Below are positions 32,781 to 41,030 of a DNA stretch of 64,000 nucleotides, piece by piece. The first letter of the stretch is position 1, and each line of letters opens with the position of its first letter. The stretch lies in the NCBI RefSeq assembly GCF_001426245.1, contig NZ_LMCM01000006.1, forward strand, positions 98,865-162,864. Direction: 5' to 3'. A program made the position numbers and the translations under genes. Below the pieces are notes generated by a model. It did no database searches and was not told the DNA's origin. It worked only from the letters and a program-made list of their open reading frames with translations. This DNA comes from Phycicoccus sp. Root101 (GTDB lineage: Bacteria > Actinomycetota > Actinomycetes > Actinomycetales > Dermatophilaceae).

Positions 32781-34889
32781 ATGCGTCCCACGACTGACCT
32801 GCAACGCACCGTTGCCCCGTTCGAGGTCGTCTCCGAGTTCTCGCCGGCCGGCGACCAGCCGACCGCGATCGCCGACCTGGCCAAGCGGGTCCGCGCCGGC
32901 GAGCAGAACACCGTGCTCCTCGGCGCCACCGGCACCGGCAAGTCCGCGACGACCGCCTGGCTCATCGAGGAGGTCCAGCGCCCCACGCTCGTGATGGCCC
33001 CGAACAAGACGCTGGCCGCCCAGCTGGCCAACGAGTTCCGCGAGCTGCTGCCCAACAACGCGGTCGAGTACTTCGTCTCCTACTACGACTACTACCAGCC
33101 CGAGGCGTACATCGCGCAGACGGACACGTACATCGAGAAGGACTCCTCGATCAACGAGGAGGTGGAGCGGCTGCGGCACAGCGCGACCAACTCGCTGCTG
33201 ACCCGGCGCGACGTCATCGTGGTCGCCTCGGTGTCCTGCATCTACGGCCTCGGCACCCCGCAGGAGTACGTCGACCGGATGGCGCGGCTCAAGGTCGGTA
33301 TGGAGGTCGACCGTGACGAGCTGCTCCGCCGGTTCGTCCAGATGCAGTACACCCGCAACGACCTGGCCTTCACGCGGGGCACCTTCCGCGTCCGGGGCGA
33401 CACCGTCGAGATCATCCCGGTCTACGAGGAGCTGGCGGTCCGCATCGAGTTCTTCGGCGACGAGGTCGAGCGGATCTACACGCTGCACCCCGTCAGCGGC
33501 GAGATCATGCGCGAGGAGACGGAGATGTACGTCTTCCCGGCGACGCACTACGTCGCCGGTCCCGAGCGGATGGAGCGCGCCATCCGCGGCATCGAGCTCG
33601 AGCTCGCCGACCAGCTCGCGACGTTCGAGAAGCAGGGCAAGCTGCTCGAGGCGCAGCGGCTGCGCATGCGCACGACGTACGACATCGAGATGATGCGCCA
33701 GGTCGGCTCCTGCTCCGGCATCGAGAACTACTCGATGCACATCGACGGCCGGGCCCGGGGCACCGCTCCCAACACCCTGCTCGACTACTTCCCCGAGGAC
33801 TTCCTGCTCGTCATCGACGAGTCGCACGTCACCGTGCCGCAGATCGGTGCCATGTACGAGGGCGACATGTCCCGCAAGCGGCAGCTCGTCGACCACGGGT
33901 TCCGGCTGCCGTCTGCGATGGACAACCGTCCGCTGCGCTGGGAGGAGTTCCTCGAGCGGATCGGCCAGACCGTCTTCCTGTCGGCCACCCCGGGCCCCTA
34001 CGAGCTGGCGCAGAGCACGGGCGTCGTCGAGCAGATCATCCGACCCACGGGCCTGATCGACCCCGAGGTCGTGCTCAAGCCGACCAAGGGCCAGATCGAC
34101 GACCTGCTGCACGAGATCGGCGAGCGGACCGCGAAGAACGAGCGCGTCCTGGTCACCACGTTGACCAAGAAGATGGCCGAGGACCTCACCGACTACCTGC
34201 TCGACAAGGGGGTCCGGGTCCGCTACCTGCACAGCGAGGTCGACACCCTGCGCCGCGTCGAGCTGCTCCGGGAGCTGCGGATGGGGGAGTACGACGTCCT
34301 CGTCGGCATCAACCTCCTGCGCGAGGGGCTCGACCTCCCGGAGGTCTCGCTCGTCAGCATCCTCGACGCCGACAAGGAGGGGTTCCTGCGGTCCGCCCGT
34401 TCGCTGATCCAGACCATCGGTCGCGCCGCCCGCAACGTGTCCGGCCAGGTGCACATGTACGCCGACAAGATCACCCCGTCCATGGCGGAGGCGATCGACG
34501 AGACCTCACGCCGGCGCGAGAAGCAGATCGCCTACAACCTGGCCGCCGGGGTCGACCCGCAGCCGCTGCGCAAGAAGATCGCCGACATCACCGACCTGCT
34601 CAACCGCGAGGACGCCGACACCGAGGCTCTCATCGGCTCCGGTCGCAGCCAGTCCCGCGGCAAGGGCGGGGGTCGTGGCGGCCGGGGGACGGTCCAGGCC
34701 GACGCGGCGGTGGCCAGCGACCGGCTCCGCGGCATGCCGGCCAACGACCTGGCCAACCTCATCCAGGAGCTGTCGACGCAGATGCACCAGGCCGCCACCG
34801 ACCTGCACTTCGAGCTGGCTGCGCGGTTGCGCGACGAGATCGGCGACCTGAAGAAGGAGCTGCGCCAGATGTCGAACGCCACGCAGTAG
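32781..34889 (+). CDS. uvrB: Excinuclease ABC subunit B
   Basis: A 702-aa helicase-like subunit that verifies DNA lesions delivered by UvrA and then recruits UvrC. The Walker A GATGTGKS, the beta-hairpin motif [12 protein letters not shown] (which inserts between the strands), DEAD-like DESH in VIDESHV, and helicase motifs V/VI with [14 protein letters not shown] and QTIGRAARN appear in order. The C-terminal UVR domain (last 40 residues) binds UvrC. A glycine/arginine-rich insert ([12 protein letters not shown]) precedes it, longer than in E. coli. The frame is open about 250 nt upstream, but ATG 32781 opens the conserved [10 protein letters not shown] start and has TACGGT 6 nt before it. uvrA lies 8 kb and uvrC 17 kb downstream, same strand. 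Confidence 0.97.
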   Translation: MRPTTDLQRTVAPFEVVSEFSPAGDQPTAIADLAKRVRAGEQNTVLLGATGTGKSATTAWLIEEVQRPTLVMAPNKTLAAQLANEFRELLPNNAVEYFVSYYDYYQPEAYIAQTDTYIEKDSSINEEVERLRHSATNSLLTRRDVIVVASVSCIYGLGTPQEYVDRMARLKVGMEVDRDELLRRFVQMQYTRNDLAFTRGTFRVRGDTVEIIPVYEELAVRIEFFGDEVERIYTLHPVSGEIMREETEMYVFPATHYVAGPERMERAIRGIELELADQLATFEKQGKLLEAQRLRMRTTYDIEMMRQVGSCSGIENYSMHIDGRARGTAPNTLLDYFPEDFLLVIDESHVTVPQIGAMYEGDMSRKRQLVDHGFRLPSAMDNRPLRWEEFLERIGQTVFLSATPGPYELAQSTGVVEQIIRPTGLIDPEVVLKPTKGQIDDLLHEIGERTAKNERVLVTTLTKKMAEDLTDYLLDKGVRVRYLHSEVDTLRRVELLRELRMGEYDVLVGINLLREGLDLPEVSLVSILDADKEGFLRSARSLIQTIGRAARNVSGQVHMYADKITPSMAEAIDETSRRREKQIAYNLAAGVDPQPLRKKIADITDLLNREDADTEALIGSGRSQSRGKGGGRGGRGTVQADAAVASDRLRGMPANDLANLIQELSTQMHQAATDLHFELAARLRDEIGDLKKELRQMSNATQ

Positions 34890-35078
34890 CGGCGCCGCGA
34901 CCCACCGGCATACGGACCGAATAGGGCAGGCGGCCGAAGTCTGGGAGACTGCTCGACGGACCAAGGGCCGGACGGGTACGCACACCCGGCGCCGGACACG
35001 GTCCGAGCAGTTCTGCACCACGCTTTTCATGTTCATCGGAGGGCCGGGTCCCCCGAGGAACATCGCTGTACATGTTCA
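34890..35078 (+). promoter_or_regulatory. Leader region upstream of the terC riboswitch with a competing hairpin
   Basis: No gene is visible. A candidate -10 TAGGGC lies at 34922-34927. At 35029-35063 the segments ATGTTCATCGG (35029-35039) and CCGAGGAACAT (35053-35063) form a hairpin with one mismatch. The first segment is repeated exactly at 35072-35082, inside the first strand of the riboswitch, so the middle segment could pair with either copy. Confidence 0.55.
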
Positions 35079-35206
35079 TCGGAGGGGAGTATCCCCACGC
35101 GGTGTCCTCGTCATCACGGCAGCTCCGCCCGTGGCCTCCTGGCCGCTCGGGGCGCTGCCCGGGGAGCCGGTCCGCACCAGCTCAGGGGCGGGAGAGACCT
35201 CCGGCC
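35079..35206 (+). ncRNA. yybP-ykoY manganese riboswitch
   Basis: GGGGAGTA (35084-35091), the invariant loop element of this class, is followed by CCCCACGCGG. The closing strand ACCTCCGG (35197-35204), after GGGAG, pairs with CGGAGG at 35080-35085 to form P1. The element lies directly upstream of terC, a frequent partner of this riboswitch, which senses Mn2+. Covariance confirmation was not possible here. Confidence 0.75.
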
Positions 35207-35235
35207 ACCTCAGTCGTGACCGGAAGGGTCGTCTC

Positions 35236-36279
35236 GTGAATTCCCTCGTCCATGCCGCCGCGGATGCCGACAAGATGGATGTCGCTCCGTGGGTCTGGTA
35301 CCTCACCATCGGTCTGATGGCCGCCGTCCTGCTCTTCGACGTCTTCATCATCGCGCGCCGTCCCCACGTGCCGAGCACCAAGGAGGTCAGCATCGCGCTG
35401 GCCGGCTACGTCGGTGCTGCCGTCCTGTTCGGCCTCGGTGTCTGGTGGTTCACCAAGGACGCCCACGGCGCGAAGTTCATGACCGAGTACTACGCCGGCT
35501 GGCTCACCGAGTACTCGCTGTCGGTCGACAACCTCTTCATCTTCCTGCTGATCATGGCCAGGTTCGGGGTCCCCGAGAAGCTGCAGCAGTCCGCCCTGCT
35601 CATCGGCATCATCATCGCCATCGTGCTCCGAGGCATCTTCATCGCCGTCGGTGCCGCCGCGATCAACAACTTCGCCTGGGTGTTCTACATCTTCGGTGCG
35701 TTCCTCATCTACACCGCCGTCAAGCTCGCCAAGGAGGGCGAGGGCGACGACGACGAGTACGAGGAGAACCGCTTCATGAAGTTCGTCGAGAAGCGCTTCC
35801 CGGCCACCCAGGAGTACGACGGCGCCAAGCTCTTCACGAAGATCGACGGCAAGAAGCTCGCCACCCCGATGTTCATCGTCATCATGGCGCTGGGGACCAC
35901 GGACCTGCTGTTCGCCCTCGACTCCATCCCCGCGATCTTCGGCCTCACCAAGGACCCCTACCTGGTCCTCACGGCCAACCTCTTCGCGCTGATGGGGCTG
36001 CGCCAGCTGTACTTCCTCATCGGGGGTCTGCTGAAGCGGCTCGTGTACCTCAGCATCGGCCTGGCCGTCCTGCTGGCCTTCATCGGGGTCAAGCTCGTGC
36101 TGCACGCCATGCACGAGAACGAGCTCCCGTTCATCAACGGCGGCGAGCACATCGAGTGGGCCCCGGACATCCCGATCTCGGTCTCGCTCGGTGCCATCGT
36201 CGTCATCCTCGGCGTCACCACCGTGGCCAGCCTGCTGAAGACCCGCAAGGACGACCAGGCGGCCACGCCCGGCACCTGA
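35236..36279 (+). CDS. TerC family membrane protein, probable manganese exporter
   Basis: A 347-aa integral membrane protein of the TerC/Alx family with about nine hydrophobic segments. Conserved acidic residues within membrane segments are seen in EYSLSVDNLFIFLLI (about residues 92-106) and TTDLLFALDSIPAIFGLT (about 218-235), which bind the transported cation. A charged cytoplasmic loop (KEGEGDDDEYEENR) separates the halves. TerC proteins export Mn2+ or help metalate exported proteins; the riboswitch upstream supports a manganese role. GTG 35236 begins right after the riboswitch, 29 nt from its 3' end, with GGAAGGG as ribosome-binding site (13 nt away). A hairpin terminator follows. It is a single-gene unit. 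Confidence 0.92.
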   Translation: MNSLVHAAADADKMDVAPWVWYLTIGLMAAVLLFDVFIIARRPHVPSTKEVSIALAGYVGAAVLFGLGVWWFTKDAHGAKFMTEYYAGWLTEYSLSVDNLFIFLLIMARFGVPEKLQQSALLIGIIIAIVLRGIFIAVGAAAINNFAWVFYIFGAFLIYTAVKLAKEGEGDDDEYEENRFMKFVEKRFPATQEYDGAKLFTKIDGKKLATPMFIVIMALGTTDLLFALDSIPAIFGLTKDPYLVLTANLFALMGLRQLYFLIGGLLKRLVYLSIGLAVLLAFIGVKLVLHAMHENELPFINGGEHIEWAPDIPISVSLGAIVVILGVTTVASLLKTRKDDQAATPGT

Positions 36280-36298
36280 CGGCACCCTCGACGGCACC

Positions 36299-36339
36299 CG
36301 CGTGCCCGCTCCCGGCTCCGTGCCGGCAGCGGGCACGCG
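36299..36339 (+). terminator. Hairpin terminator of terC
   Basis: A 12-bp perfect stem (36299-36310 with 36328-36339) with an inner CCGGC/GCCGG stem lies 19 nt after the terC stop. It also lies just past the end of the convergent transporter gene and may serve both. Confidence 0.7.
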
Positions 36340-36343
36340 CGCG

Positions 36344-37216
36344 TCAGCCGGTGGACGTCGCAGGCTCCTTGCAACCCCCAGCGCCCATGACGAGGACGCT
36401 GGCCAGCACCACGAGCCCCATGCCGAGCAGCTGCCGCCCGGTCAGGCGCTGGTGCAGCACGAGGAAACCGGCGAGCGCGGCCGCCGCCGGCTCGAGGCTC
36501 AGCAGGATCCCGAACACCCGCGCGCTGAGGTGCCGCAGTGCTGCGAGCTCCAGCGAGTAGGGCAGCACCGACGAGAGCACGGCGATCCCGAGCCCTTTGA
36601 CGACCGCTCCGCCGCTCCAGTCGGGGACGCTGCGCAACCCCAGTGGCAGGCTCACGACGAGCGCGACGGCCATGGCGAGGGCGAGCCCGTCGAAGCTCGC
36701 GAACTCCCGGCCTGCCCGTCCGCTGGCCAGGATGTATGCCGCCCAGCAGGCTCCCGCCGCCGCGGCCAGTCCCAGCCCGGTCCACTCGACGGTACCCAGC
36801 GGTACCTCGAGGGCGCGGGAGATGAGCACGACCCCGATCGCGGCCGCCACCACGGCCAGGAGGTCGCGTGCCCGACGTGCCAGCACCGTCGCCAGGGTCA
36901 ACGGACCGAGGAACTCGACGGTGACGGCGACCCCGATCGGCAGATGCTCCAACGACGCGTAGAACGCGAGGTTCATCAGCCCCAGCGCCAACCCGAACGC
37001 GATGACGGTGCGCCAGGCAACGGGGGACTGGCCGCGCAGAGACGGTCGGGCCAGCCCGAGGAGGATGGCCGTGGCGAACAGCAACCGCAGGGTGACCGAC
37101 CCGGCCGCACCGATCTCCGGGACGAGGGTGGCGGCGAGGGCGCCGCCGAACTGGACCGAGACGACTGCGGTGAGGACGAGCAGCAGCGGGGAGGCCGGAG
37201 CTCGCGTCGTCGCCAT
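36344..37216 (-). CDS. EamA/DMT-family transporter (RhtA-like)
   Basis: A 290-aa drug/metabolite transporter with ten hydrophobic segments arranged as two EamA repeats, the second beginning near EWTGLGLAAAAGACWAAY. It resembles the RhtA/threonine and homoserine exporter group, with the motifs PIGVAVTVEFLGPLTLA and LSARVFGILLSLEPAAAALAG. The likely role is export of amino acids or small metabolites. ATG 37216 is preferred because TACAGT on the minus strand (37224-37229) sits 7 nt before it. The MBL hydrolase lies upstream on the same strand with 44 nt between. The C-terminus ends GGCKEPATSTG. Confidence 0.85.
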   Translation of the reverse strand: MATTRAPASPLLLVLTAVVSVQFGGALAATLVPEIGAAGSVTLRLLFATAILLGLARPSLRGQSPVAWRTVIAFGLALGLMNLAFYASLEHLPIGVAVTVEFLGPLTLATVLARRARDLLAVVAAAIGVVLISRALEVPLGTVEWTGLGLAAAAGACWAAYILASGRAGREFASFDGLALAMAVALVVSLPLGLRSVPDWSGGAVVKGLGIAVLSSVLPYSLELAALRHLSARVFGILLSLEPAAAALAGFLVLHQRLTGRQLLGMGLVVLASVLVMGAGGCKEPATSTG

Positions 37217-37223
37217 GGGCGCG

Positions 37224-37229
37224 ACTGTA
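37224..37229 (-). promoter_or_regulatory. -10 box TACAGT of the EamA gene, leaderless spacing
   Basis: Minus-strand TACAGT, then 7 nt, then ATG 37216. Confidence 0.5.
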
Positions 37230-37260
37230 GTGAGGAGGTCGGGACCGGGTGCAGCTGGTC

Positions 37261-37923
37261 TCACCAGCCGCGGTCGCGCCACTCCTGCAGGTGGGGTCGC
37301 TCGGCACCGAGCGTCGTGTCGTCCCCGTGGCCGGGATAGACCCAGGTCTCGTCGTCGTAGACGTCGAAGACACGGGTGGTCACGTCGTCGATGAGGGCCG
37401 CGAAGCTCTGGCCCTCGTTCTTGGTGTTCCCGACACCTCCGGGGAACAGCGAGTCCCCGGTGAACAGGTGGGTGTGCCCGTCCGGGTCGTCGTACGCGAG
37501 GGCGATCGAGCCGGGGGTGTGGCCACGGAGGTGGATGACGTCCAGGTCCACCTCGCCGAAGCTGATCCGGTCGCCGTGCCCGACCGTGCGGTCCGGCGGG
37601 ACCGGGAGTCCGTCGGCGTCCGCGGCACCACAGATGCTCGTCGCCCCGGTGGCGGTGAGGACGTCGGGCAGCGCGCGGTGGTGGTCCCAGTGCTGGTGGG
37701 TCGTGACGACGACGTCGAGACGACCTGATCCCTCCGCCACGAGCTCGAGCAGTCGAGGTGCGTCGTCCGCCGCGTCGATGAGGAGCTGTGCGCCCGTGTG
37801 GTGGCACTGCAGCAAATAGGCGTTGTTGTCCATCCCTGAGACAGAGATCTTCCAAATGCTGAGAAGGTTGAGGGTCCTTTTTTCACTTGGGCCAGTCGAT
37901 TTCACATGTCCGTCGTAGGTCAT
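37261..37923 (-). CDS. MBL-fold metallo-hydrolase (glyoxalase II-like)
   Basis: A 220-aa metallo-beta-lactamase-fold hydrolase. The zinc-binding motif THQHWDHH (HxHxDH) is near residue 75, followed by the further metal ligands in RGHTPGS and TGDSLF and the terminal PGHGDDT. Such enzymes hydrolyse thioesters; the actinobacterial orthologue near uvrA (M. tuberculosis Rv1637c, from memory) is described as glyoxalase II-like. ATG 37923 (MTYDGH) is chosen from family alignment by memory; an ATG 33 nt upstream is possible. The first 40 codons are markedly less GC-rich than the rest, with LNLLSIWKISVSGMDNNAYLL, and run into a low-GC intergenic stretch. Confidence 0.83.
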   Translation of the reverse strand: MTYDGHVKSTGPSEKRTLNLLSIWKISVSGMDNNAYLLQCHHTGAQLLIDAADDAPRLLELVAEGSGRLDVVVTTHQHWDHHRALPDVLTATGATSICGAADADGLPVPPDRTVGHGDRISFGEVDLDVIHLRGHTPGSIALAYDDPDGHTHLFTGDSLFPGGVGNTKNEGQSFAALIDDVTTRVFDVYDDETWVYPGHGDDTTLGAERPHLQEWRDRGW

Positions 37924-38096
37924 GTCACGCATTCTGTAGTCACGGGAGGCAATCACGGTGAATCAGTGGGTTCGCCTAGTTCCTATTGACTATTGCTGCT
38001 CCTCTTTTTGACGTCATACGTTTGACCCGTCGCGGAAGCAACGGGGGCCTCACAGGGGGTGCAGTCTCCCGTCCGCGGGTTGGTGAGGGATACAAC
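37924..38096. promoter_or_regulatory. Low-GC divergent control region
   Basis: About 170 bp, clearly less GC-rich than the surroundings, between the MBL gene (minus) and the histidine kinase gene (plus). It holds three TTGAC elements (37986, 38008, 38022) on the plus strand, but none has a good -10 at 16-19 bp. TACAGAAT occurs on the minus strand close to the MBL start. Confidence 0.45.
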
Positions 38097-38759
38097 ATGG
38101 CTGCAACATTTCAGGACTACCCGCGCCCAGTCGCGGGTGGAGAGCTCGACACAGTAAGAGCACTGCTGCACGACCTGCGGCAACCGCTGGCCGCCATTCT
38201 GCTCCTCTCGGGAGCTGAAGGTGGCGACAACGCACGAAAGATGAACCTGATCGAGGGCCAGGCCCGTTGGTTGGCCGAGCTCGTCGAGGCGGTGCTGTCC
38301 GACGCGTCCGATGACGACGTCGAGAGCATCGACCTCATCACCGTGGTCCGTAGGGCCACCGAACGGGCACAGGTGACCGCCTCGTGCCCGATCAAGATCG
38401 ATGTCGTGGGTGCGCCGCAGGCTTGGGCGCGACCGGTGGCTCTGGGACGGGCACTCTCGTGCGTCCTGGACAACGCCGTCCGGGCAGCGGGTGAGGAAGG
38501 CCATGTCACCGTGGCCGTCCACACCGACGGCGCCGGCGTCCACGTGACCGTGCGAGACGACGGGCCCGGTCTCGGGCGCATCGCCTCTGTCACATCGCTT
38601 GGACTCACGACCACGCGCGCCATGGTGGCTGCTTGCAAGGGGTCCTTCCGTCTCTACACGGCCGATGAGGGCGGCGTCGTCGCCGACATCACCCTCGCGC
38701 CCGTGTCCGACCGCGAGGCGCTGCCGGCGCTTCCGACCCTTCAGGTGGTTGCATCATGA
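38097..38759 (+). CDS. Small soluble histidine kinase without a sensor domain
   Basis: A 220-aa protein with a dimerisation/phospho-acceptor-like segment, LLHDLRQPLAAILLLSG (His25 in an H-box of HDLRQPL type), followed by a HATPase_c domain: N-box CVLDNAVRAAG (about 134-144), G1 box VRDDGPGLGRI (about 166-176) and G2-like GLTTTRAMV. There is no membrane segment and no PAS or GAF domain, so any input must come from a partner protein. ATG 38097 has GTGAGGGA as ribosome-binding site. The stop overlaps the start of the adjoining response regulator by 4 bp (ATGA), which makes a cognate pair very likely. A second regulator follows. Confidence 0.8.
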   Translation: MAATFQDYPRPVAGGELDTVRALLHDLRQPLAAILLLSGAEGGDNARKMNLIEGQARWLAELVEAVLSDASDDDVESIDLITVVRRATERAQVTASCPIKIDVVGAPQAWARPVALGRALSCVLDNAVRAAGEEGHVTVAVHTDGAGVHVTVRDDGPGLGRIASVTSLGLTTTRAMVAACKGSFRLYTADEGGVVADITLAPVSDREALPALPTLQVVAS

Positions 38760-39406
38760 GGATCGTCGTCTGCGATGACCATCTCCTCCTCCTCGAGGCC
38801 CTCGGCCTCGCCCTCGGTGCCAAGGGGCACGACGTCGTCGCCCTGGCCGGTACGCCGGACGAGGCCATCGCCGCAGTGGCGATGCACCGGCCCGAGGTCT
38901 GTCTGCTCGACGTGAACTTCCCCGGCGGCAACTCCGTCGCGGCGATCCACCAGATCAGGGAGATCTCACCGGAGACCAAGGTCGTCATGCTCTCGGCCGA
39001 GGCCGACCACGCGGTGGTCGGTCGCGCGATCGCCGAGGGCGCGTCCGGCTACGTCGGCAAGGAGAAGCCGATCGTCGAGATCATCGAGATGCTGGACCGC
39101 GCGGTGCGCGGCCAGCTCGCGGTGGAACCTGCTCTCCTGCAGCGCGCCCTGCGCCCGCAGAAGACCACGGAGGACCCGCTCTGGGCCCTGCAGTTCCTGA
39201 CCGACCGTGAGTGGCAGGTCATGCGCTGCATCATGGAGGGACAGACGACCGAGGAGATGGCCGAGGCCCTGGGCGTGCAGCGGAGCACCGCGCGCACGCA
39301 CGTCCAGAACCTGTTGACCAAGCTCGGGGTCCACTCCCGCCTGCAGGCCGCCGCGCTGATGTCCGCCCACGGCTCGCACGAGTCGTGGCCGGCGCACCTG
39401 CGCTGA
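38756..39406 (+). CDS. NarL/FixJ-type response regulator
   Basis: A 216-aa regulator with receiver domain (acidic D7-D8, phospho-acceptor D52 in the CLLDVNFPGG motif, conserved K in YVGKEKP) and a LuxR-type HTH (LTDREWQVMRCIMEGQTTEEMAEALGV, split over the two first helices, then RTHVQNLLTKLGVHSRL). Its start overlaps the kinase stop by 4 bp, so it is the immediate partner. The HTH helix reads TTEEMAEALGVQRSTARTHV, unusual in having acidic residues where many NarL proteins are polar. A terminator-like hairpin separates it from the second regulator. Target genes are unknown. Confidence 0.9.
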   Translation: MRIVVCDDHLLLLEALGLALGAKGHDVVALAGTPDEAIAAVAMHRPEVCLLDVNFPGGNSVAAIHQIREISPETKVVMLSAEADHAVVGRAIAEGASGYVGKEKPIVEIIEMLDRAVRGQLAVEPALLQRALRPQKTTEDPLWALQFLTDREWQVMRCIMEGQTTEEMAEALGVQRSTARTHVQNLLTKLGVHSRLQAAALMSAHGSHESWPAHLR

Positions 39407-39459
39407 GCCCACCAGGTCCGACCACGACGTCGGACCACAGGGCGCCACCGCACCACTGC

Positions 39460-39509
39460 ACCACCGGCCCCGGTGACGACGCACCCGCGTCGACACCGGG
39501 GCCGGTGGT
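39460..39509 (+). terminator. Hairpin terminator between the two response-regulator genes
   Basis: A 16-bp perfect stem (39460-39475 with 39494-39509) plus an inner GACGC/GCGTC stem forms a long hairpin 54 nt after the first regulator gene. Confidence 0.75.
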
Positions 39510-39644
39510 CTCGGTCGACGGGTCCGACAGGGGTCGTCCCACGTCCGGTTTCCGCCTCGGCGGGAGAAGATCACCCTTTTGACGTAGGGGCTTCTCCAGC
39601 ACCAGTCGGTGGGGCAATCGGTGTGGAGGCGAGAGGGTGAGGTC

Positions 39645-40319
39645 ATGCCTGCCCCCACGCGCATACTCGTCGTCGATGACCATGAGGTCTTCGTCGACGC
39701 CCTCGCCGTCTGCCTCGGTGACTTCGACGGCGTGGTGGTCGCAGGAACGGCCACCAGTCTCGAGTCCGGCATGCGCCTGCTCGACCAGGCGTCCTACGAC
39801 GTCATGGTCCTCGACCTCGACCTCGCCGGTGAGGACGGGCTGCGGCTCGCCCGTGAGGCCCTGCGCCTCAACCCGGGCGCCGGGGTCGTCGTGGCCACCG
39901 GCCTCGACGCGTCCGACCGGATCGTCGAGGCCGTCCAGCTCGGCGTGCGCGGCTGGGTCACCAAGACGGTGACGCCCGAAGAGCTCGTCGACGCGGTCCA
40001 GGGCGTGGCGCGCGGGGAGACCCGGATCCCTGCGGACCTCCTCGCCGGTGTCCTCGTGTCGTTCTCGCGCGAGCAGCGAGCGCCCCTGGAGCACGTGCAG
40101 GGCATTCGCGACCTGACGACGCGTGAGCTCGAGGTGCTCGGGTGCCTGGTGGAGGGGATGAGCCGCACCGAGATCGGCGAGCTGCTGCACGTCTCTCCCA
40201 ACACCGTGCGGACCCACGTCCAGAGCATCCTGCACAAGCTCAAGGTGCACTCGGCGCTCGCTGCCGTGGCGATCGCCCGGCGCGCCGGCGTCACCGGTGC
40301 GTCGATCCTCACCAGCTGA
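39645..40319 (+). CDS. NarL/FixJ-type response regulator, second of the locus
   Basis: A 224-aa regulator: receiver domain with D11-D12, phospho-acceptor D57 in VLDLDLAGEDG and the conserved K in WVTKTVTP, then a LuxR-type HTH (LTTRELEVLGCLVEGMSRTEI; NTVRTHVQSILHKLKVHS). It differs substantially from its neighbour, so it is not a recent duplication. A terminator hairpin and 238 bp lie between the two, so this gene probably has its own promoter; TTTTGACG and TAGGGG occur near 39577-39590 but do not form a standard pair. ATG 39645 follows GAGAGGG. An ATA isoleucine codon, very rare here, appears at codon 7 inside a GCATAC motif. Confidence 0.88.
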   Translation: MPAPTRILVVDDHEVFVDALAVCLGDFDGVVVAGTATSLESGMRLLDQASYDVMVLDLDLAGEDGLRLAREALRLNPGAGVVVATGLDASDRIVEAVQLGVRGWVTKTVTPEELVDAVQGVARGETRIPADLLAGVLVSFSREQRAPLEHVQGIRDLTTRELEVLGCLVEGMSRTEIGELLHVSPNTVRTHVQSILHKLKVHSALAAVAIARRAGVTGASILTS

Positions 40320-40321
40320 GC

Positions 40322-41017
40322 TCAGGCGCCCCGGGGCAGCTCGGGGACACGACCACCGTCGGCCCGGACCTGCGAGCCGTCGCGACGTGCGAGCCACAGC
40401 ATCAGGCCACCGAGGCTGCCGCTGACCGTGGTGCTGCCCTCGCCGACCGTCCAGGTGTCACCCTCGTCCGCGCGGAGGGTCACCGCGGGGGGCCTGCTCC
40501 CGAGCGCGAGGCGGTCCACCGCGTCGGCGACGAACGCGCGCAGCAGGTCCGGCTCGACGTCGTCGAAGGTGAATCCCGCGTCGAGGTCCACGTGGTGGAA
40601 GACGACCTCGCGCAGGCGCAGGAAGGGCAGCCTGCTGGAGGGCACTTCGTAACCGCCCCGCATCTCGACCCGTTCGGCCGCCAGGGTGCCGCCCAAGGCC
40701 TCGAGCGCCGGGACCAGGCGTTCCGCGGTGGCGCGCAGGTCCTCGAGCTGCTCGGTGGCCGGCCGCCCCGCTCCTGCCGCGATCTCGGCGTCGCGAGCCC
40801 CCGTGCCCCCGGGGTACATGTCCTGCCGCTCACCCGTCACCGCCCACGACGCGAGCCTGGCGATGGCGTCGGCGTTGCGTGCCACGTGGCTGAGGACGTG
40901 CCCGCGCGTCCAGCCCTCGCAGAGCGAGGGGCCCGAGACGTCGTCGAGCCGGGCGGCGGTCCCGAGGAGTCGGTCCGTGTGGGCGGCCAGCAGGGTGAGG
41001 TCGGTGTCGAGGCTCAT
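40322..41017 (-). CDS. Maleylpyruvate isomerase/mycothiol-dependent (DinB-like) family protein
   Basis: A 231-aa protein of the mycothiol-dependent maleylpyruvate isomerase N-terminal-domain family. The four-helix bundle starts around TLLAAHTDRLLGTAARL, and the metal-binding pattern is seen in CEGWTRGHVLSHVARNADA (two histidines) and the VVFHHVDLD motif. Members use mycothiol as cofactor in isomerase or transferase reactions; substrate unknown. The C-terminal part is the usual SCP2-like segment, here ending in VRADGGRVPELPRGA. ATG 41017 is chosen because TAGCGT (minus strand, 41025-41030) lies 7 nt upstream; the TAG of this box is also the stop codon of the GH15 gene, so the match may be partly coincidental. 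Confidence 0.82.
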   Translation of the reverse strand: MSLDTDLTLLAAHTDRLLGTAARLDDVSGPSLCEGWTRGHVLSHVARNADAIARLASWAVTGERQDMYPGGTGARDAEIAAGAGRPATEQLEDLRATAERLVPALEALGGTLAAERVEMRGGYEVPSSRLPFLRLREVVFHHVDLDAGFTFDDVEPDLLRAFVADAVDRLALGSRPPAVTLRADEGDTWTVGEGSTTVSGSLGGLMLWLARRDGSQVRADGGRVPELPRGA

Positions 41018-41024
41018 CTGCGCC

Positions 41025-41030
41025 ACGCTA
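41025..41030 (-). promoter_or_regulatory. -10-like TAGCGT overlapping the GH15 stop codon
   Basis: Minus-strand TAGCGT, then 7 nt, then ATG 41017. It shares its TAG with the GH15 stop. Confidence 0.35.

Noticed and set aside
32690-32781. LexA/SOS box upstream of uvrB, also looked for at uvrA (42861-42918) and uvrC (52089-52129)
   Set aside because: No GAAC-N4-GTTC-type palindrome is present in these gaps.
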